Below, piece after piece: positions 1-8,881 of a stretch of DNA of 64,000 bases (position 1 is the first letter of the stretch; every line of letters begins with the position of its first letter). The stretch comes from Bacteroidaceae bacterium. Lineage in GTDB: Bacteria; Bacteroidota; Bacteroidia; Bacteroidales; Bacteroidaceae. The position numbers and the translations under genes are program-made. The stretch covers positions 62,001-126,000 of the forward strand of contig JAGBTN010000003.1 in assembly GCA_017631315.1 (NCBI GenBank), read 5' to 3'. Below the pieces are notes generated by a model. The model saw only the letters and a program-made list of their open reading frames with translations. It did no database searches and was not told the DNA's origin.

Positions 1-818
1 CAAGCAACAAAGGCGCAGCCATCGGAGCAGATGGCGGAGTCATCGACATCCAGTGCGGCAAGCGTGTGGACCTGATTCTAAATGACGGAACAGAAAACAT
101 CCTCGTCGATGCACCAAACGGCCAGCAGAAAGCAGCCCTCTACTGCAAAGGACACGTCGAACTTTCCGGCGGCGGCTCACTCACCGTAACAGGTAAGAGC
201 AAGCACGGCATCGCAACAAATGAATACCTCGAACTGAAGGAAGGTACCGGCAACATCACCGTAAACGGCGCCGTATCCGACGCCATGCACATCGAACAGT
301 ACTTCCTCATGAAGGGAGGAAAAGTAACACTGAGCGGACAAGGTGGCGATGCACTCCAGGTAGAGCCAAAGACCCTGGACGATGACATCACAGAAGACCC
401 CGAAAAGGAAAACAATGGTCTGATGTTCATACAAGGCGGAAGCATTGACATCGTAGCAGCAGCAGCCGACACAAAAGGCATAAAAGCCCCAAAAGACCTC
501 TACATAAGCGGCGGCACATTCAACATTACAGCCAGTGGCGAAGGTACAAGAGGCATCTCGGTGGGTGGCAACTTGATTGTCAGCGAAAACCACAATACCA
601 CATTAATACAAATACGTGCCACCGGAACTGACTACGAAGATCCCGTAACGGAAGAGACCAAACGCTGCATGGGCATCAAAGTTGATGGAGACATGACCGT
701 CTATAAAGGAACTATCCGCGTTTCCAACACAGGCGTCGGCACTCGAGGAATCAGAGTCAACGGCACCTATACGAACATTGACGGCACAGTACAGGCAAGC
801 ATCAAGCAAGGTCCCTAA
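1..818 (+). CDS. 5'-truncated surface beta-helix protein (carbohydrate-binding, DUF4353-like)
   Basis: The frame is open from base 3, so the true start lies before the window; the GTG at 66 is only an internal codon. About 271 residues are visible. They form regular beta-helix-like turns with repeated segments such as SGGGSLTVTG, KGGKVTLSGQGGDALQV, IQGGSIDI and ISGGTFNITASG. This pattern is typical of the Bacteroidales family annotated as carbohydrate-binding domain-containing protein (DUF4353). The protein ends in QASIKQGP without a recognisable C-terminal sorting domain. It is probably exported and cell-surface associated, but the signal peptide is outside the window. A strong hairpin terminator follows. 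The family call rests on sequence style only. Confidence 0.6.
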   Translation, partial: SNKGAAIGADGGVIDIQCGKRVDLILNDGTENILVDAPNGQQKAALYCKGHVELSGGGSLTVTGKSKHGIATNEYLELKEGTGNITVNGAVSDAMHIEQYFLMKGGKVTLSGQGGDALQVEPKTLDDDITEDPEKENNGLMFIQGGSIDIVAAAADTKGIKAPKDLYISGGTFNITASGEGTRGISVGGNLIVSENHNTTLIQIRATGTDYEDPVTEETKRCMGIKVDGDMTVYKGTIRVSNTGVGTRGIRVNGTYTNIDGTVQASIKQGP

Positions 819-844
819 TCCAATAGCCGCATTAACCCATACAA

Positions 845-878
845 CAAAGGGGGCAGTTCCATCGAACTACCCCCTTTG
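845..878. terminator. Bidirectional hairpin terminator between convergent genes
   Basis: Perfect 9-bp arm 845-853 pairs with 870-878 (CAAAGGGGG/CCCCCTTTG), one mismatch, then five more pairs closing a 4-nt loop at 860-863. It lies between the end of the surface protein and the end of rmlA, and can serve both. Confidence 0.7.
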
Positions 879-938
879 CTATTTATCATATACCCTTCGT
901 CTCTCACCAAACGAGGCAGAGACAAAGCTGAAAAGGGA

Positions 939-1847
939 TTACATCTCGCCCTCGATTCCGCCAAAACGTTTCACGTCCTCGATAACCTTGAGCAAATACT
1001 GACCATACTGATTCTTCAGCATCGGCTGAGCCAACTGGCGCATCCGCTCCTCGTCAATCCAGCCCTTACGATAGGCTATACCCTCAAGACAACCAACCTT
1101 AAGCCCCTGACGCTTCTCGAGAACCTCGATATAGGTAGACGCCTCCGACAAAGAATCAAAGGTGCCCGTATCGAGCCAGGCAAAGCCTCGGCCAAGCGTC
1201 TGCACCTTCAACTCGCCATCCTCAAGGAAACGCTGGTTGACAGTCGTAATCTCATATTCGCCTCTGGCACTGGGTTTAATGTTCTTTGCCACATCGACCA
1301 CCTTGTTGGGATAGAAATAAAGACCCACAACAGCATAGTTGCTCTTCGGATTAGCCGGCTTCTCTTCAATGGAAAGGCAATTCCCCTCCTTGTCAAACTC
1401 AGCCACACCATAGCGTTCAGGGTCGTTCACCCAATAGCCGAACACCGTCGCCTTCTGGTCCTCTTCTGCAGTACGGACAGCCTCCCTCAGCATGGCACTG
1501 AAGCCATTGCCCTGGAAAATATTGTCACCAAGCACAAGACAAGCACAATCGTCGCCAATGAAGTCAGCACCAATGGTGAAAGCCTGAGCCAAACCATCAG
1601 GCGAAGGCTGCTCGGCATACACAAAGTTCACACCATAATCGCTGCCATCGCCAAGCAAACGCTTGAAGCCCGGCAAATCGAAAGGCGTAGATATAATCAG
1701 AATATCACGTATGCCTGCCTGCATCAACACACTGATGGGATAATAAATCATCGGTTTGTCATAGATAGGCATGAGCTGTTTGCTGATACCTTTCGTAATG
1801 GGATAGAGTCTGGTTCCAGACCCTCCTGCAAGAACAATTCCTTTCAT
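939..1847 (-). CDS. rmlA: Glucose-1-phosphate thymidylyltransferase RmlA
   Basis: Makes dTDP-glucose from glucose-1-phosphate and dTTP, the first step toward dTDP-L-rhamnose and other dTDP-sugars for surface polysaccharide. The 302-residue product has the usual family length. Visible motifs: the nucleotide-binding start [15 protein letters not shown] (residues 6-20), then [43 protein letters not shown] and EYEITTVNQ. The start at 1847 puts MKGIVLAGG at the N-terminus; upstream in-frame starts would add 35 unlikely residues overlapping the Dabb gene. It begins 10 nt after the Dabb gene, so the two are probably co-transcribed. No rmlBCD gene is present in the window. Confidence 0.95.
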   Translation of the reverse strand: MKGIVLAGGSGTRLYPITKGISKQLMPIYDKPMIYYPISVLMQAGIRDILIISTPFDLPGFKRLLGDGSDYGVNFVYAEQPSPDGLAQAFTIGADFIGDDCACLVLGDNIFQGNGFSAMLREAVRTAEEDQKATVFGYWVNDPERYGVAEFDKEGNCLSIEEKPANPKSNYAVVGLYFYPNKVVDVAKNIKPSARGEYEITTVNQRFLEDGELKVQTLGRGFAWLDTGTFDSLSEASTYIEVLEKRQGLKVGCLEGIAYRKGWIDEERMRQLAQPMLKNQYGQYLLKVIEDVKRFGGIEGEM

Positions 1848-1857
1848 ATTATTAGTT

Positions 1858-2169
1858 TTAGTCGTTAATCTCATAATCCAAGCAAGCACGCATGCAAGTA
1901 TAAGGCACAACCTTACTCTTCGCAACCGCAACATGTTCCGGGTGAACTGCATAGGCCTTCAGTGCAGCCTCATCAGCGAAAGTACTGTCGAGCATCACAT
2001 CAACATTCGACGAGTCGAGGCGGCCGTCTATATTAACCGCGATACTCAGCAATCCCGGTATGCGACCGGCAAGACCTTCCAAGCCTTGCTTAATGCCTTG
2101 CTTTATATTCTCCTTTTCCTCTGTCGTAAGGTCTTCCCTCAACTGCCACAGAATAACGTGCTTAACCAT
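1858..2169 (-). CDS. Dabb family (stress-responsive A/B barrel) protein
   Basis: A 103-residue single-domain protein. The opening [13 protein letters not shown] and the later segment [17 protein letters not shown] followed by HPEHVAV match the Dabb ferredoxin-like fold, whose members form small dimeric barrels. The biochemical role in bacteria is mostly unknown. It sits 10 nt upstream of rmlA and 78 nt downstream of ccsA. No catalytic assignment can be made. Confidence 0.8.
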   Translation of the reverse strand: MVKHVILWQLREDLTTEEKENIKQGIKQGLEGLAGRIPGLLSIAVNIDGRLDSSNVDVMLDSTFADEAALKAYAVHPEHVAVAKSKVVPYTCMRACLDYEIND

Positions 2170-2247
2170 ATTTCCTCGTTTATTGTTTCTTAAAGTCTTG
2201 TCTCTAACTTCATCATATTTCCCAGTAAATATCCTTAACGGATAATG

Positions 2248-3021
2248 TCACCCATAAACATGTATACTGGCACCTTGTGCCGACGGTAAATAGTTAATGC
2301 CCCACCAACACATCTGCAGACACAGGAAGCATATCACTTGCCACAACAGGGCCGGGGTGACTGCAGCAGGACGACTCTGGCGGAGATGTACATAGATGAG
2401 ATAGTTGAGCCACGTCGCTGCAGCCCATGTCTCCTTCGGATCCCATGACCAATACGTGCCCCAAGCCTCCTTTGCCCACAGTGCTCCGAAAAGCATGCCG
2501 ATGGTAATGAACGAAAGACCTACACGTGTCAGATTGTCAATGGCAGTCATTTGTTCCTGTTTCCTGCAGAGTTGCCATAAAGATAAAAGCATTGCCACAC
2601 CCGTCGTGGCATAGGCAAACATATATATGATTACATGTGGGGCGAACCAGGGGCTCTGCAATGCCGGCATCAAGGTCTTGCTGTGTATCTCGGGTTTCAG
2701 TATGTTGATGGCAATGAAGACTGCACTGAGTATTGTACTAAAGAGAAGTATCCAACGATAACGCCAACGGCTATATGTTATCAGTCCAACGAGAGGCAAG
2801 AACAAAGAGTACCAAAGTCGTGTTTCTCCCATTGTGCGCAAGGGTGGATGCTTAAGCGAAATCCACATCATGGCAATGTATGAACCGAAAATAAGCAGTC
2901 CAACTATGGTGAACAGGTACACTGCCTTCTGCCTTTCGCCACGCAGAGAAAGCAAAGCAGCCACAGCCCAACAGATTATTGCCGGCAAGGCAAAGAGCCA
3001 AAGTTCATTCCATGTCACCAT
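2248..3021 (-). CDS. ccsA: CcsA-type cytochrome c biogenesis / heme-handling membrane protein
   Basis: A 257-residue polytopic membrane protein of the heme-handling family used in system II cytochrome c maturation. The WWD-type signature is present as WGTYWSWDPKETWA near residue 188. Conserved segments with candidate heme-ligand histidines are KHPPLRTMGETRLWYS, WFAPHVIIYMFAY and the C-terminal GINYLPSAQGASIHVYG. It overlaps the 3' end of the ResB-like gene by 7 nt, so the pair is translated together and probably acts as a CcsB-CcsA complex moving heme across the inner membrane. No cytochrome c gene such as nrfHA lies beside it here. Confidence 0.88.
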   Translation of the reverse strand: MVTWNELWLFALPAIICWAVAALLSLRGERQKAVYLFTIVGLLIFGSYIAMMWISLKHPPLRTMGETRLWYSLFLPLVGLITYSRWRYRWILLFSTILSAVFIAINILKPEIHSKTLMPALQSPWFAPHVIIYMFAYATTGVAMLLSLWQLCRKQEQMTAIDNLTRVGLSFITIGMLFGALWAKEAWGTYWSWDPKETWAAATWLNYLIYVHLRQSRPAAVTPALLWQVICFLCLQMCWWGINYLPSAQGASIHVYG

Positions 3022-3896
3022 TTCTTACTTAAGAATATGCTTAATGCTCCTGCAAGCATCATGAAGATTCCTACATAGACGACGGGCAACCAGGGGTCGC
3101 GAACGAGTTCGAAGACACTGATGTCGCTTTGGTTTCCTTTAGCTTCGTCGTAACTAAACTGGTATATTTTCCACCCTTTTGCCGAGAGGGGTTTGTTGAC
3201 GAGGACTGTATCGCGCCCGATGATGCCGTTTTTTGCATGTAACGTTACATCGGAAGAGAAGGAAAGTTCGGGTTCCTGGATGATAGAGAAGTCGTGCAAT
3301 TCTATGGCTATCGGCAGATGATGTATGCGATGATGGTCATCGACGGCACGCCATTCGGTCTTCCCTTCCTGCACAACCATACGCAAACGTTGCATGTCGG
3401 CGCTGCCGAGTGTGCCTGCTACGAGTGCAATGAAGATTCCCAAGTGATGGAGAAGGAAGGGGATATTCTGTTTCTTAGGACGAACAAGTCGGGATGCACA
3501 AACCATTCCGACTAGCAACATGAGCCATACATAAGAGAGAACAAAGGGCCAGAAACTGAGCATGGAGGTGATGCCGATTGGCTCTGCGGACACATGACCT
3601 GCAGGCACCTGCCTTGTCACGCCCAGCAGGATGGTCATCATGGCACACATCAGCAAGGCGGGGATGCCGGCATGGAGTGTTGCCATCCAGCGGAAGAGAG
3701 CGATACGCCCTCGCAAGGCATGCATTAGGGCTATGCCTGTCAGGAGCAGAAGCAAGGCAAGACCATTGAGTGGCCAAGCCATCATTTCCCAACAGACCGG
3801 GCCGAATGCCATCTGTAGCACTATGCCTACCAGCATCAGTGCGAGGCAGACGAGCCCGCCTTCGGTCATTCCCCAGGTCTTTTTCTGTGGTTCCAC
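3015..3896 (-). CDS. ccsB: ResB/CcsB-like cytochrome c biogenesis protein
   Basis: A 293-residue protein with about four N-terminal hydrophobic segments, a periplasmic region (roughly residues 165-260) and a C-terminal membrane helix ending in FLSKKW. This matches the short ResB-like proteins of Bacteroidetes that partner CcsA. The segment LRMVVQEGKTEWRAVDD and the beta-rich region after it are typical of ResB. It starts 6 nt after the xth stop and overlaps ccsA by 7 nt, so it sits inside an xth-ccsB-ccsA transcription unit. It presumably holds apocytochrome during heme attachment. Confidence 0.8.
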   Translation of the reverse strand: MEPQKKTWGMTEGGLVCLALMLVGIVLQMAFGPVCWEMMAWPLNGLALLLLLTGIALMHALRGRIALFRWMATLHAGIPALLMCAMMTILLGVTRQVPAGHVSAEPIGITSMLSFWPFVLSYVWLMLLVGMVCASRLVRPKKQNIPFLLHHLGIFIALVAGTLGSADMQRLRMVVQEGKTEWRAVDDHHRIHHLPIAIELHDFSIIQEPELSFSSDVTLHAKNGIIGRDTVLVNKPLSAKGWKIYQFSYDEAKGNQSDISVFELVRDPWLPVVYVGIFMMLAGALSIFLSKKW

Positions 3897-3902
3897 AACT
3901 TT

Positions 3903-4655
3903 TTAGTCTAACTCTAATGTAACGGGACAATGGTCGCTACCGAGGACTTCGCTGCTGATGTCGGCCGACTTGACACGTGATGTCAGGCGGTCCGACACGA
4001 GGAAATAGTCGATGCGCCAGCCTATGTTTTTTTCTCTGGCATGGAAACGGTAACTCCACCAGCTGTAACGGTCGGTGTCGTCGGGGTGAAGATGGCGGAA
4101 GGTGTCGGTGAAGCCGCTGTTCAGCAATACGGTCATCTTCTCTCTTTCTTCGTCTGTAAAGCCCGGATTCTTGTGGTTTGTCTTCGGGTTTTTGAGGTCT
4201 ATTTCTTTGTGAGCCACGTTCATGTCGCCACAGACGATGACGGGTTTCTTGCTATCCAGCTCGAGGAGATAGTTGCGGAAGGCATCCTCCCAAGCCATTC
4301 TGTAGTCGAGCCGGCGGAGTCCATCTTGACTGTTTGGGGTATAGACGCAGACGAGATAGTGGTCTTCCATCTCGAGAGTGATGACGCGCCCTTCGTGGTC
4401 GTGTTCTTCGAGGCCGAGGCCGTAGGTTACGCTGACGGGGGTATGTCGGGTGAAGATGGCTGTTCCCGAGTAACCTTTCTTCTCGGCGTAGTTCCAATAG
4501 GCGGTATAGCCTGGGAATTCCAGGTCGAGTTGTCCGGCCTGCATCTTTGTTTCCTGAAGGCAGAAGAAGTCGGCATCCAGTTCGGCAAAAGCTTCGGCAA
4601 AGTTCTTCCCTACCACTGCTCTGAGGCCGTTGACGTTCCAGCTGACATATTTCAT
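3903..4655 (-). CDS. xth: Exodeoxyribonuclease III / AP endonuclease
   Basis: Base-excision repair enzyme that cuts at abasic sites and has 3'-5' exonuclease activity. The 250-residue product is the normal length of the ExoIII/APE1 family. Visible motifs: WNVNGLR (residues 6-12), LQETKMQ with the metal-binding Glu, [18 protein letters not shown] and the C-terminal catalytic SDHCP (Asp241, His242). It has a promoter in the spacer facing the flippase gene. The ccsB gene follows after 6 nt, an unusual partner for a DNA-repair gene. Confidence 0.96.
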   Translation of the reverse strand: MKYVSWNVNGLRAVVGKNFAEAFAELDADFFCLQETKMQAGQLDLEFPGYTAYWNYAEKKGYSGTAIFTRHTPVSVTYGLGLEEHDHEGRVITLEMEDHYLVCVYTPNSQDGLRRLDYRMAWEDAFRNYLLELDSKKPVIVCGDMNVAHKEIDLKNPKTNHKNPGFTDEEREKMTVLLNSGFTDTFRHLHPDDTDRYSWWSYRFHAREKNIGWRIDYFLVSDRLTSRVKSADISSEVLGSDHCPVTLELD

Positions 4656-4745
4656 TGTTTGCTTTTTGTAGGTTTGTTCCTTAATCAGTAAGGGAAAGGA
4701 GAATGAAGTGGAATCTTTTCCTTCGCCTTATGTTTGATTTGAGAG

Positions 4746-4777
4746 CAAAGATACAACTTTTCTTTTGTATTACAAAA
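4746..4777 (-). promoter_or_regulatory. Promoter of the xth transcription unit
   Basis: Reading the minus strand, the -7 box TATCTTTG (4753-4746) lies 19 nt from a TTTTG -33 element (4777-4773). Both match the Bacteroidetes consensus. The -33 element is half of a palindrome shared with the divergent promoter. Confidence 0.7.
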
Positions 4778-4794
4778 AGAATATCGTAACTTTG
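4763..4794 (+). promoter_or_regulatory. Promoter of the flippase gene
   Basis: -33 TTTTG (4763-4767), 19-nt spacer, -7 TAACTTTG (4787-4794), followed by ATG at 4820. The spacer contains the -33 element of the opposite promoter. Confidence 0.7.
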
Positions 4795-4819
4795 CATCAT
4801 TCAAAAGCTAAGACTTACT

Positions 4820-6244
4820 ATGGCAAACCTGAAAGCTTTGGCAAAAGACACGGCCATCTATGGTCTGTCGAGCATTGTTGGGCGTTTTCTCAACTACTTG
4901 CTTGTGCCTCTCTATACTCATGTCATTTCGGCTGCAAGCGGCGGCTATGGTGTGGTGACGAACTTGTATGCTTACACTGCGTTGCTGCTCGTTGTTCTGA
5001 CATTCGGCATGGAGACGACGTTTTTCCGCTTCATGAACGACGAGAAGGAGGAGCACGATACGGTCTTTTCCGTTGCGTTTGGAGTGATTGCTTTGCTGAC
5101 GTCGGTTTTCCTTGGCCTGGTGTTTGGCTTTTCTTCTTCCGTTAGCAGCGCCTTGGGGTATGCCGACAATCCGGAATATGTGCAGCTGATGGCCAGTGTT
5201 GTTGCCCTTGATGCATTGCAGGCATTGCCTTTCTGCCATCTGAGATACCGGCATAAGGCGATGCGTTTTGCTTCGCTGAAGTTGCTGTTCATTGCGATGA
5301 ACATTGGCCTCAACCTGCTCTTCTTCCTTGTGCTTGGCTATCGCGATGTGCTGTGGGTGTTTGCCTTGAACCTCGTCTGCACGGGTGTCATCACGTTCTT
5401 CTTCATTCCCGATGTGCTGCGCATCCGTTGGAAGTTCGACTGGGGTCTGCTGCGAAGGATGCTTTCCTACTCGTGGCCCATTCTTGTTTTGGGCATCATG
5501 GGTATTCTGAACCAGGCGGCAGACAAGATGATATTCACGCTTGTCTATCCCGACACATCGGTGGCGAAGGTGGAATTGGGCATTTACGGCAGTTGTGTCA
5601 AAGTGGCAATGATTATGGCAATGATAACCCAGGCGTTCCGCTACGCCTACGAACCCATCGTTTTTGCCAAGTCGAAGGATTCGGACAAGGCGGAGTACTA
5701 TGCTTTGGGGATGAAGTATTTCGTCATCTTCACGCTGCTGGCATTCCTTGCCGTGATGGGCTATCTGCCCTTGCTACGCTATATGGTCGGTTCCGACTAC
5801 TGGGCTGGGCTGCGTGTCATCCCCATCGTGATGGCTGCAGAAATCATGATGGGCATCTACTTCAACCTGTCCTTCTGGTATAAACTGATTGACAAGACCT
5901 ACTATGGCGCCTTGTTCTCCATGGCCGGCTGCATCGTGCTTCTGGCCGTCAACCTGTGGGGTATCCCCCGATACAGTTATATGGCTTGTGCGTGGGGCGG
6001 TTTTGCAGGCTACGGCACGGCAATGCTGCTGAGTTACATCGTAGGCCAAAGGCTCTACCCCATCCCCTATCCGCTGCGTTCTCTGGCAGGCTACACCGCC
6101 ATTGCCGGAGCATTCTACGGGGCAATGACGCTTGTGCCTTCGGAGTGGCCCATGTGGCAATACCTCGCCATCAGCACACTGCTCATCCTCGCCTTTGCGG
6201 CCATCATCTATTGCAAGGAACTGAGGAGAAAAATATCCGCCTGA
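4820..6244 (+). CDS. Polysaccharide flippase (MATE/Wzx-like)
   Basis: A 474-residue inner-membrane protein with about 12-14 hydrophobic segments and few charged loops. It starts MANLKALAKDTAIYGLSSIVGRF, the usual opening of Bacteroidetes oligosaccharide flippases in the MOP superfamily (RfbX/Wzx type). Such proteins move lipid-linked glycan units to the outer leaflet. Residue patterns such as NYLLVPLYTHVIS and GMETTFFRFMN are typical. It is a single-gene unit with its own promoter and a hairpin terminator. The exact substrate (O-antigen, capsule or lipid II-like) cannot be told from the sequence. Confidence 0.85.
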   Translation: MANLKALAKDTAIYGLSSIVGRFLNYLLVPLYTHVISAASGGYGVVTNLYAYTALLLVVLTFGMETTFFRFMNDEKEEHDTVFSVAFGVIALLTSVFLGLVFGFSSSVSSALGYADNPEYVQLMASVVALDALQALPFCHLRYRHKAMRFASLKLLFIAMNIGLNLLFFLVLGYRDVLWVFALNLVCTGVITFFFIPDVLRIRWKFDWGLLRRMLSYSWPILVLGIMGILNQAADKMIFTLVYPDTSVAKVELGIYGSCVKVAMIMAMITQAFRYAYEPIVFAKSKDSDKAEYYALGMKYFVIFTLLAFLAVMGYLPLLRYMVGSDYWAGLRVIPIVMAAEIMMGIYFNLSFWYKLIDKTYYGALFSMAGCIVLLAVNLWGIPRYSYMACAWGGFAGYGTAMLLSYIVGQRLYPIPYPLRSLAGYTAIAGAFYGAMTLVPSEWPMWQYLAISTLLILAFAAIIYCKELRRKISA

Positions 6245-6258
6245 AGATATACAAAAAA

Positions 6259-6341
6259 ATGGTTAACCATTCTGCCCGGAATGATTAACCATTATTGTTG
6301 TAAAGGTTAACCTATTTGACCAAAAGGGTTAACCTTTTTTT
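6259..6341. repeat. GGTTAACC repeat block with terminator hairpin
   Basis: GGTTAACCATT at 6261-6271 and an inverted near copy (AATGATTAACC) form one hairpin. AAAGGTTAACC (6302-6312) pairs perfectly with GGTTAACCTTT (6327-6337), followed by TTTT: an intrinsic terminator between the convergent flippase and transglutaminase genes. The same GGTTAACCATT module recurs at 37621 and 42390. Confidence 0.65.
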
Positions 6342-6355
6342 ATTGACTCCACAAG

Positions 6356-8878
6356 CTATTCGCCCATAATGAGTTTGCGCAAGGCATCCATCATCTGGTC
6401 GGCCAAGCCGATACTGTAGCCCTGGCGGAACCAGACAACACGGTTGAAGGTGTCGCAGAGCAGCAGAATAGGCAGCTCCTCGTTGCCGTGCGTAAGTTCC
6501 TCGATGTGCATCTCCTCGATAGTCTTCGGGTCTGCCACACCGAAAAGAACATTGCTGGGCAAGCCGTCGAACTCCTTGCGGTCGAAGTTGTCGTACTCCT
6601 CCTGGCTGGGGAAAAGCATCAAGTAGCAATGTTCCCACTGCGAAAGGTGAATATTGGCAGCCTCCATGTCGTGCAAGAGATGCGTGCTCGGCTCGTGGCC
6701 ACTGCGGATGAGTGCCAGCATGTAGTAGCCTCTGCCCGTAGTGTCGAGTATCTTCTTATGGACACCCCTCGCGTTGGTGAAGTAGTTCTCACAGTCGAAA
6801 TTGGCAATCACGCGCAGTCTGTCCTCGTCAGCACTGAGGCGCAGCGGCACAGTTTCAGAAGCCTTCGGCGAAAGGCCAAACACCTCCATGTGTGCCAACA
6901 CACTGCCATTGGCCATACGCGTACCGCTCATGAGCATATACTGGCCGGCATCAACACTCACGCCCCCGGCAAAAGTATCCTTCCAGGTAGCACCCTCCGG
7001 AAACTCCTGCAACTGCGGACGGCCATCCACAATGCGCGAAAGAGCAAAATGCGAATAGTAAGACGGATTCGCCTTCACCTTCTGGTCGGCATAAGAGAGG
7101 CGCAAAATTCCCTGCGGAGCCACTTGCTCCACAACAGAGCCGAACACAACATCGTGCCACTCGCCGGTCACGATGTCCGCCCACTGCACCTTTCCCGTCA
7201 CCTCATCAATGCGCGCAGGAACACCAATGCTGCGGGCCGCAGCCACAAAGAAGATGTCGCGGCTGTGAGCATCGCAAGTCCTGTGAAGCGACACACCAAG
7301 CGGGCTCATGCAGAGACGCTGCGGATTGCGAGCATCGTCCACCGCAATACTGTCCGTCACCCACTGCACAAGATCCTCTACCGTCATACCCTCAAAGCAC
7401 TCACGGAGTGTGCCACGCCACGGCGTCAAACGCTCGTTGCTGACACGAGGACGAAGAACATAGTCCTTCCACAGAGGGCTGTCCAAACATACGGCATGCA
7501 GTGCCACATCCTCCAGCACATCCAACGTAACATCACGATAATCCTTCTTCGCAAGCGTAGCAAGAATGTCTTCCGCCAATTCCCCATCAGCACAAGCCTC
7601 TCTGAAGGCCCCAATGGTTCGCCAGTTAGCCCGAGCCAATGCCTCCGGGCTGTCGGGTTTCGCATCCACGCAGAAAGCCCGAGCCATATAAGCCATACGG
7701 ATACTGTCCTCACAAGCAAGACGCCTGCGATTGGCACGTACCGCATCAGCACTCACATCGGGCCTGTTGTTCCGCTCCACCGGAGGGACAAGTTCGAAAT
7801 CCAACGACGCCGAATAAGAACTGTCCTTGTCGAGCACAAGAGAGAAAGGAATATCCTTGCCCACACTCACCTTGCGAAAACCATAACGCCCGTCCTTGCT
7901 CGCCCAAACAATAAGGTCGCCCTTGCCACAAGTCAACGTAGACTGACCTGCCACATCAGTCTTCTTCGTCACAAGGGGATATAATTCGGCATAATTGTAT
8001 AAGCGATAATCCACCGTCGCACCCTCCACTGGCAAACTGTCAGCATCAAGCACCGTCACCTTGACCGTTGATACGTCGGTATAGTTCTTCGTCACATTAA
8101 TCTCCGTATAACAAGCATTACGGCTAACCACCTCTTCCGGTCCGGAATAATTGCCGAACACCTTTGTGTGCATCAGCATGCCCCGGGCAGCAGGAGCATT
8201 GAACCATCCAAGATTCAACACAGGCTCCGGCTCACAAGCACCAAGAAAATACCACTTGCCATCTACCCAAGCCTCCACCCAAGCATGATTGTCATCCGTA
8301 TGCGCCCAACGAGGCGTATAGACCTGGCGGGCAGGAATACCAACCGCACGAAGCGCAGAAACCGTAAAAGTACTCTCCTCTCCACAACGGCCAATAGCCG
8401 ACCGCATCGTGTTCATAGGCGAAGAAGTTCTGCTGTCGCTGGGCTGATAACTCACATGCTCATGACACCAATGGTTCACCTCAAGCACGGCATTGTACAT
8501 CGACTTGTCCTTCACCCTATCCCGCAACTCCTCATAATAGGCAATGCGGAACGAATCGAGGTCCTCATTATTGACGCGCAAAGGAAGAACAAAGTGACGC
8601 CACTCGCGACCAGGCACCTTTTCGCCCCAAGGCATCTCACGACGTGCACGGAGAGACACCGCAACATTAGCCTCCCAAAACTCCTTCGGATAGTCCACAC
8701 TGTCGGGCAAAGGCATATTGGCATAAAGGAAGTCGAGCGCCTGCTGCTCGGAGGAATCCTTTGAACACGATGTAAAGCAGCAGAAAACAACTAAAAGGCC
8801 AAGAACCTTCAATTGCCAACAAAAGATACTGTTCCTGAAAAACATATTTACATTCATGCGCATAGAAATCATTGTCAT
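6356..8878 (-). CDS. Transglutaminase-domain lipoprotein
   Basis: An 840-residue protein with a lipoprotein signal (hydrophobic run ending FCCFTSC, lipobox Cys38), so probably anchored to the outer or inner membrane and facing the periplasm or surface. A transglutaminase-like core follows, with catalytic Cys165 in GRCGEES, His198 in DDNHAW and acidic residues 216-218. A second, degenerate transglutaminase-like segment occurs near LHRTCDAHSRDIFFVAAARSI. The last about 100 residues (LPILLLCDTFNRVVWFRQG) resemble the end of a thioredoxin-like fold. The start could also be Met8 (8857) or Met12 (8845). It begins 3 nt after the acyl-CoA ligase, implying one transcript. Substrate unknown. Confidence 0.8.
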   Translation of the reverse strand: MTMISMRMNVNMFFRNSIFCWQLKVLGLLVVFCCFTSCSKDSSEQQALDFLYANMPLPDSVDYPKEFWEANVAVSLRARREMPWGEKVPGREWRHFVLPLRVNNEDLDSFRIAYYEELRDRVKDKSMYNAVLEVNHWCHEHVSYQPSDSRTSSPMNTMRSAIGRCGEESTFTVSALRAVGIPARQVYTPRWAHTDDNHAWVEAWVDGKWYFLGACEPEPVLNLGWFNAPAARGMLMHTKVFGNYSGPEEVVSRNACYTEINVTKNYTDVSTVKVTVLDADSLPVEGATVDYRLYNYAELYPLVTKKTDVAGQSTLTCGKGDLIVWASKDGRYGFRKVSVGKDIPFSLVLDKDSSYSASLDFELVPPVERNNRPDVSADAVRANRRRLACEDSIRMAYMARAFCVDAKPDSPEALARANWRTIGAFREACADGELAEDILATLAKKDYRDVTLDVLEDVALHAVCLDSPLWKDYVLRPRVSNERLTPWRGTLRECFEGMTVEDLVQWVTDSIAVDDARNPQRLCMSPLGVSLHRTCDAHSRDIFFVAAARSIGVPARIDEVTGKVQWADIVTGEWHDVVFGSVVEQVAPQGILRLSYADQKVKANPSYYSHFALSRIVDGRPQLQEFPEGATWKDTFAGGVSVDAGQYMLMSGTRMANGSVLAHMEVFGLSPKASETVPLRLSADEDRLRVIANFDCENYFTNARGVHKKILDTTGRGYYMLALIRSGHEPSTHLLHDMEAANIHLSQWEHCYLMLFPSQEEYDNFDRKEFDGLPSNVLFGVADPKTIEEMHIEELTHGNEELPILLLCDTFNRVVWFRQGYSIGLADQMMDALRKLIMGE

Positions 8879-8881
8879 TTC

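Noticed and set aside
876..1868. 330-codon frame on the plus strand opposite rmlA
   Set aside because: It is a codon-bias shadow of rmlA, whose conserved motifs prove the minus-strand reading.
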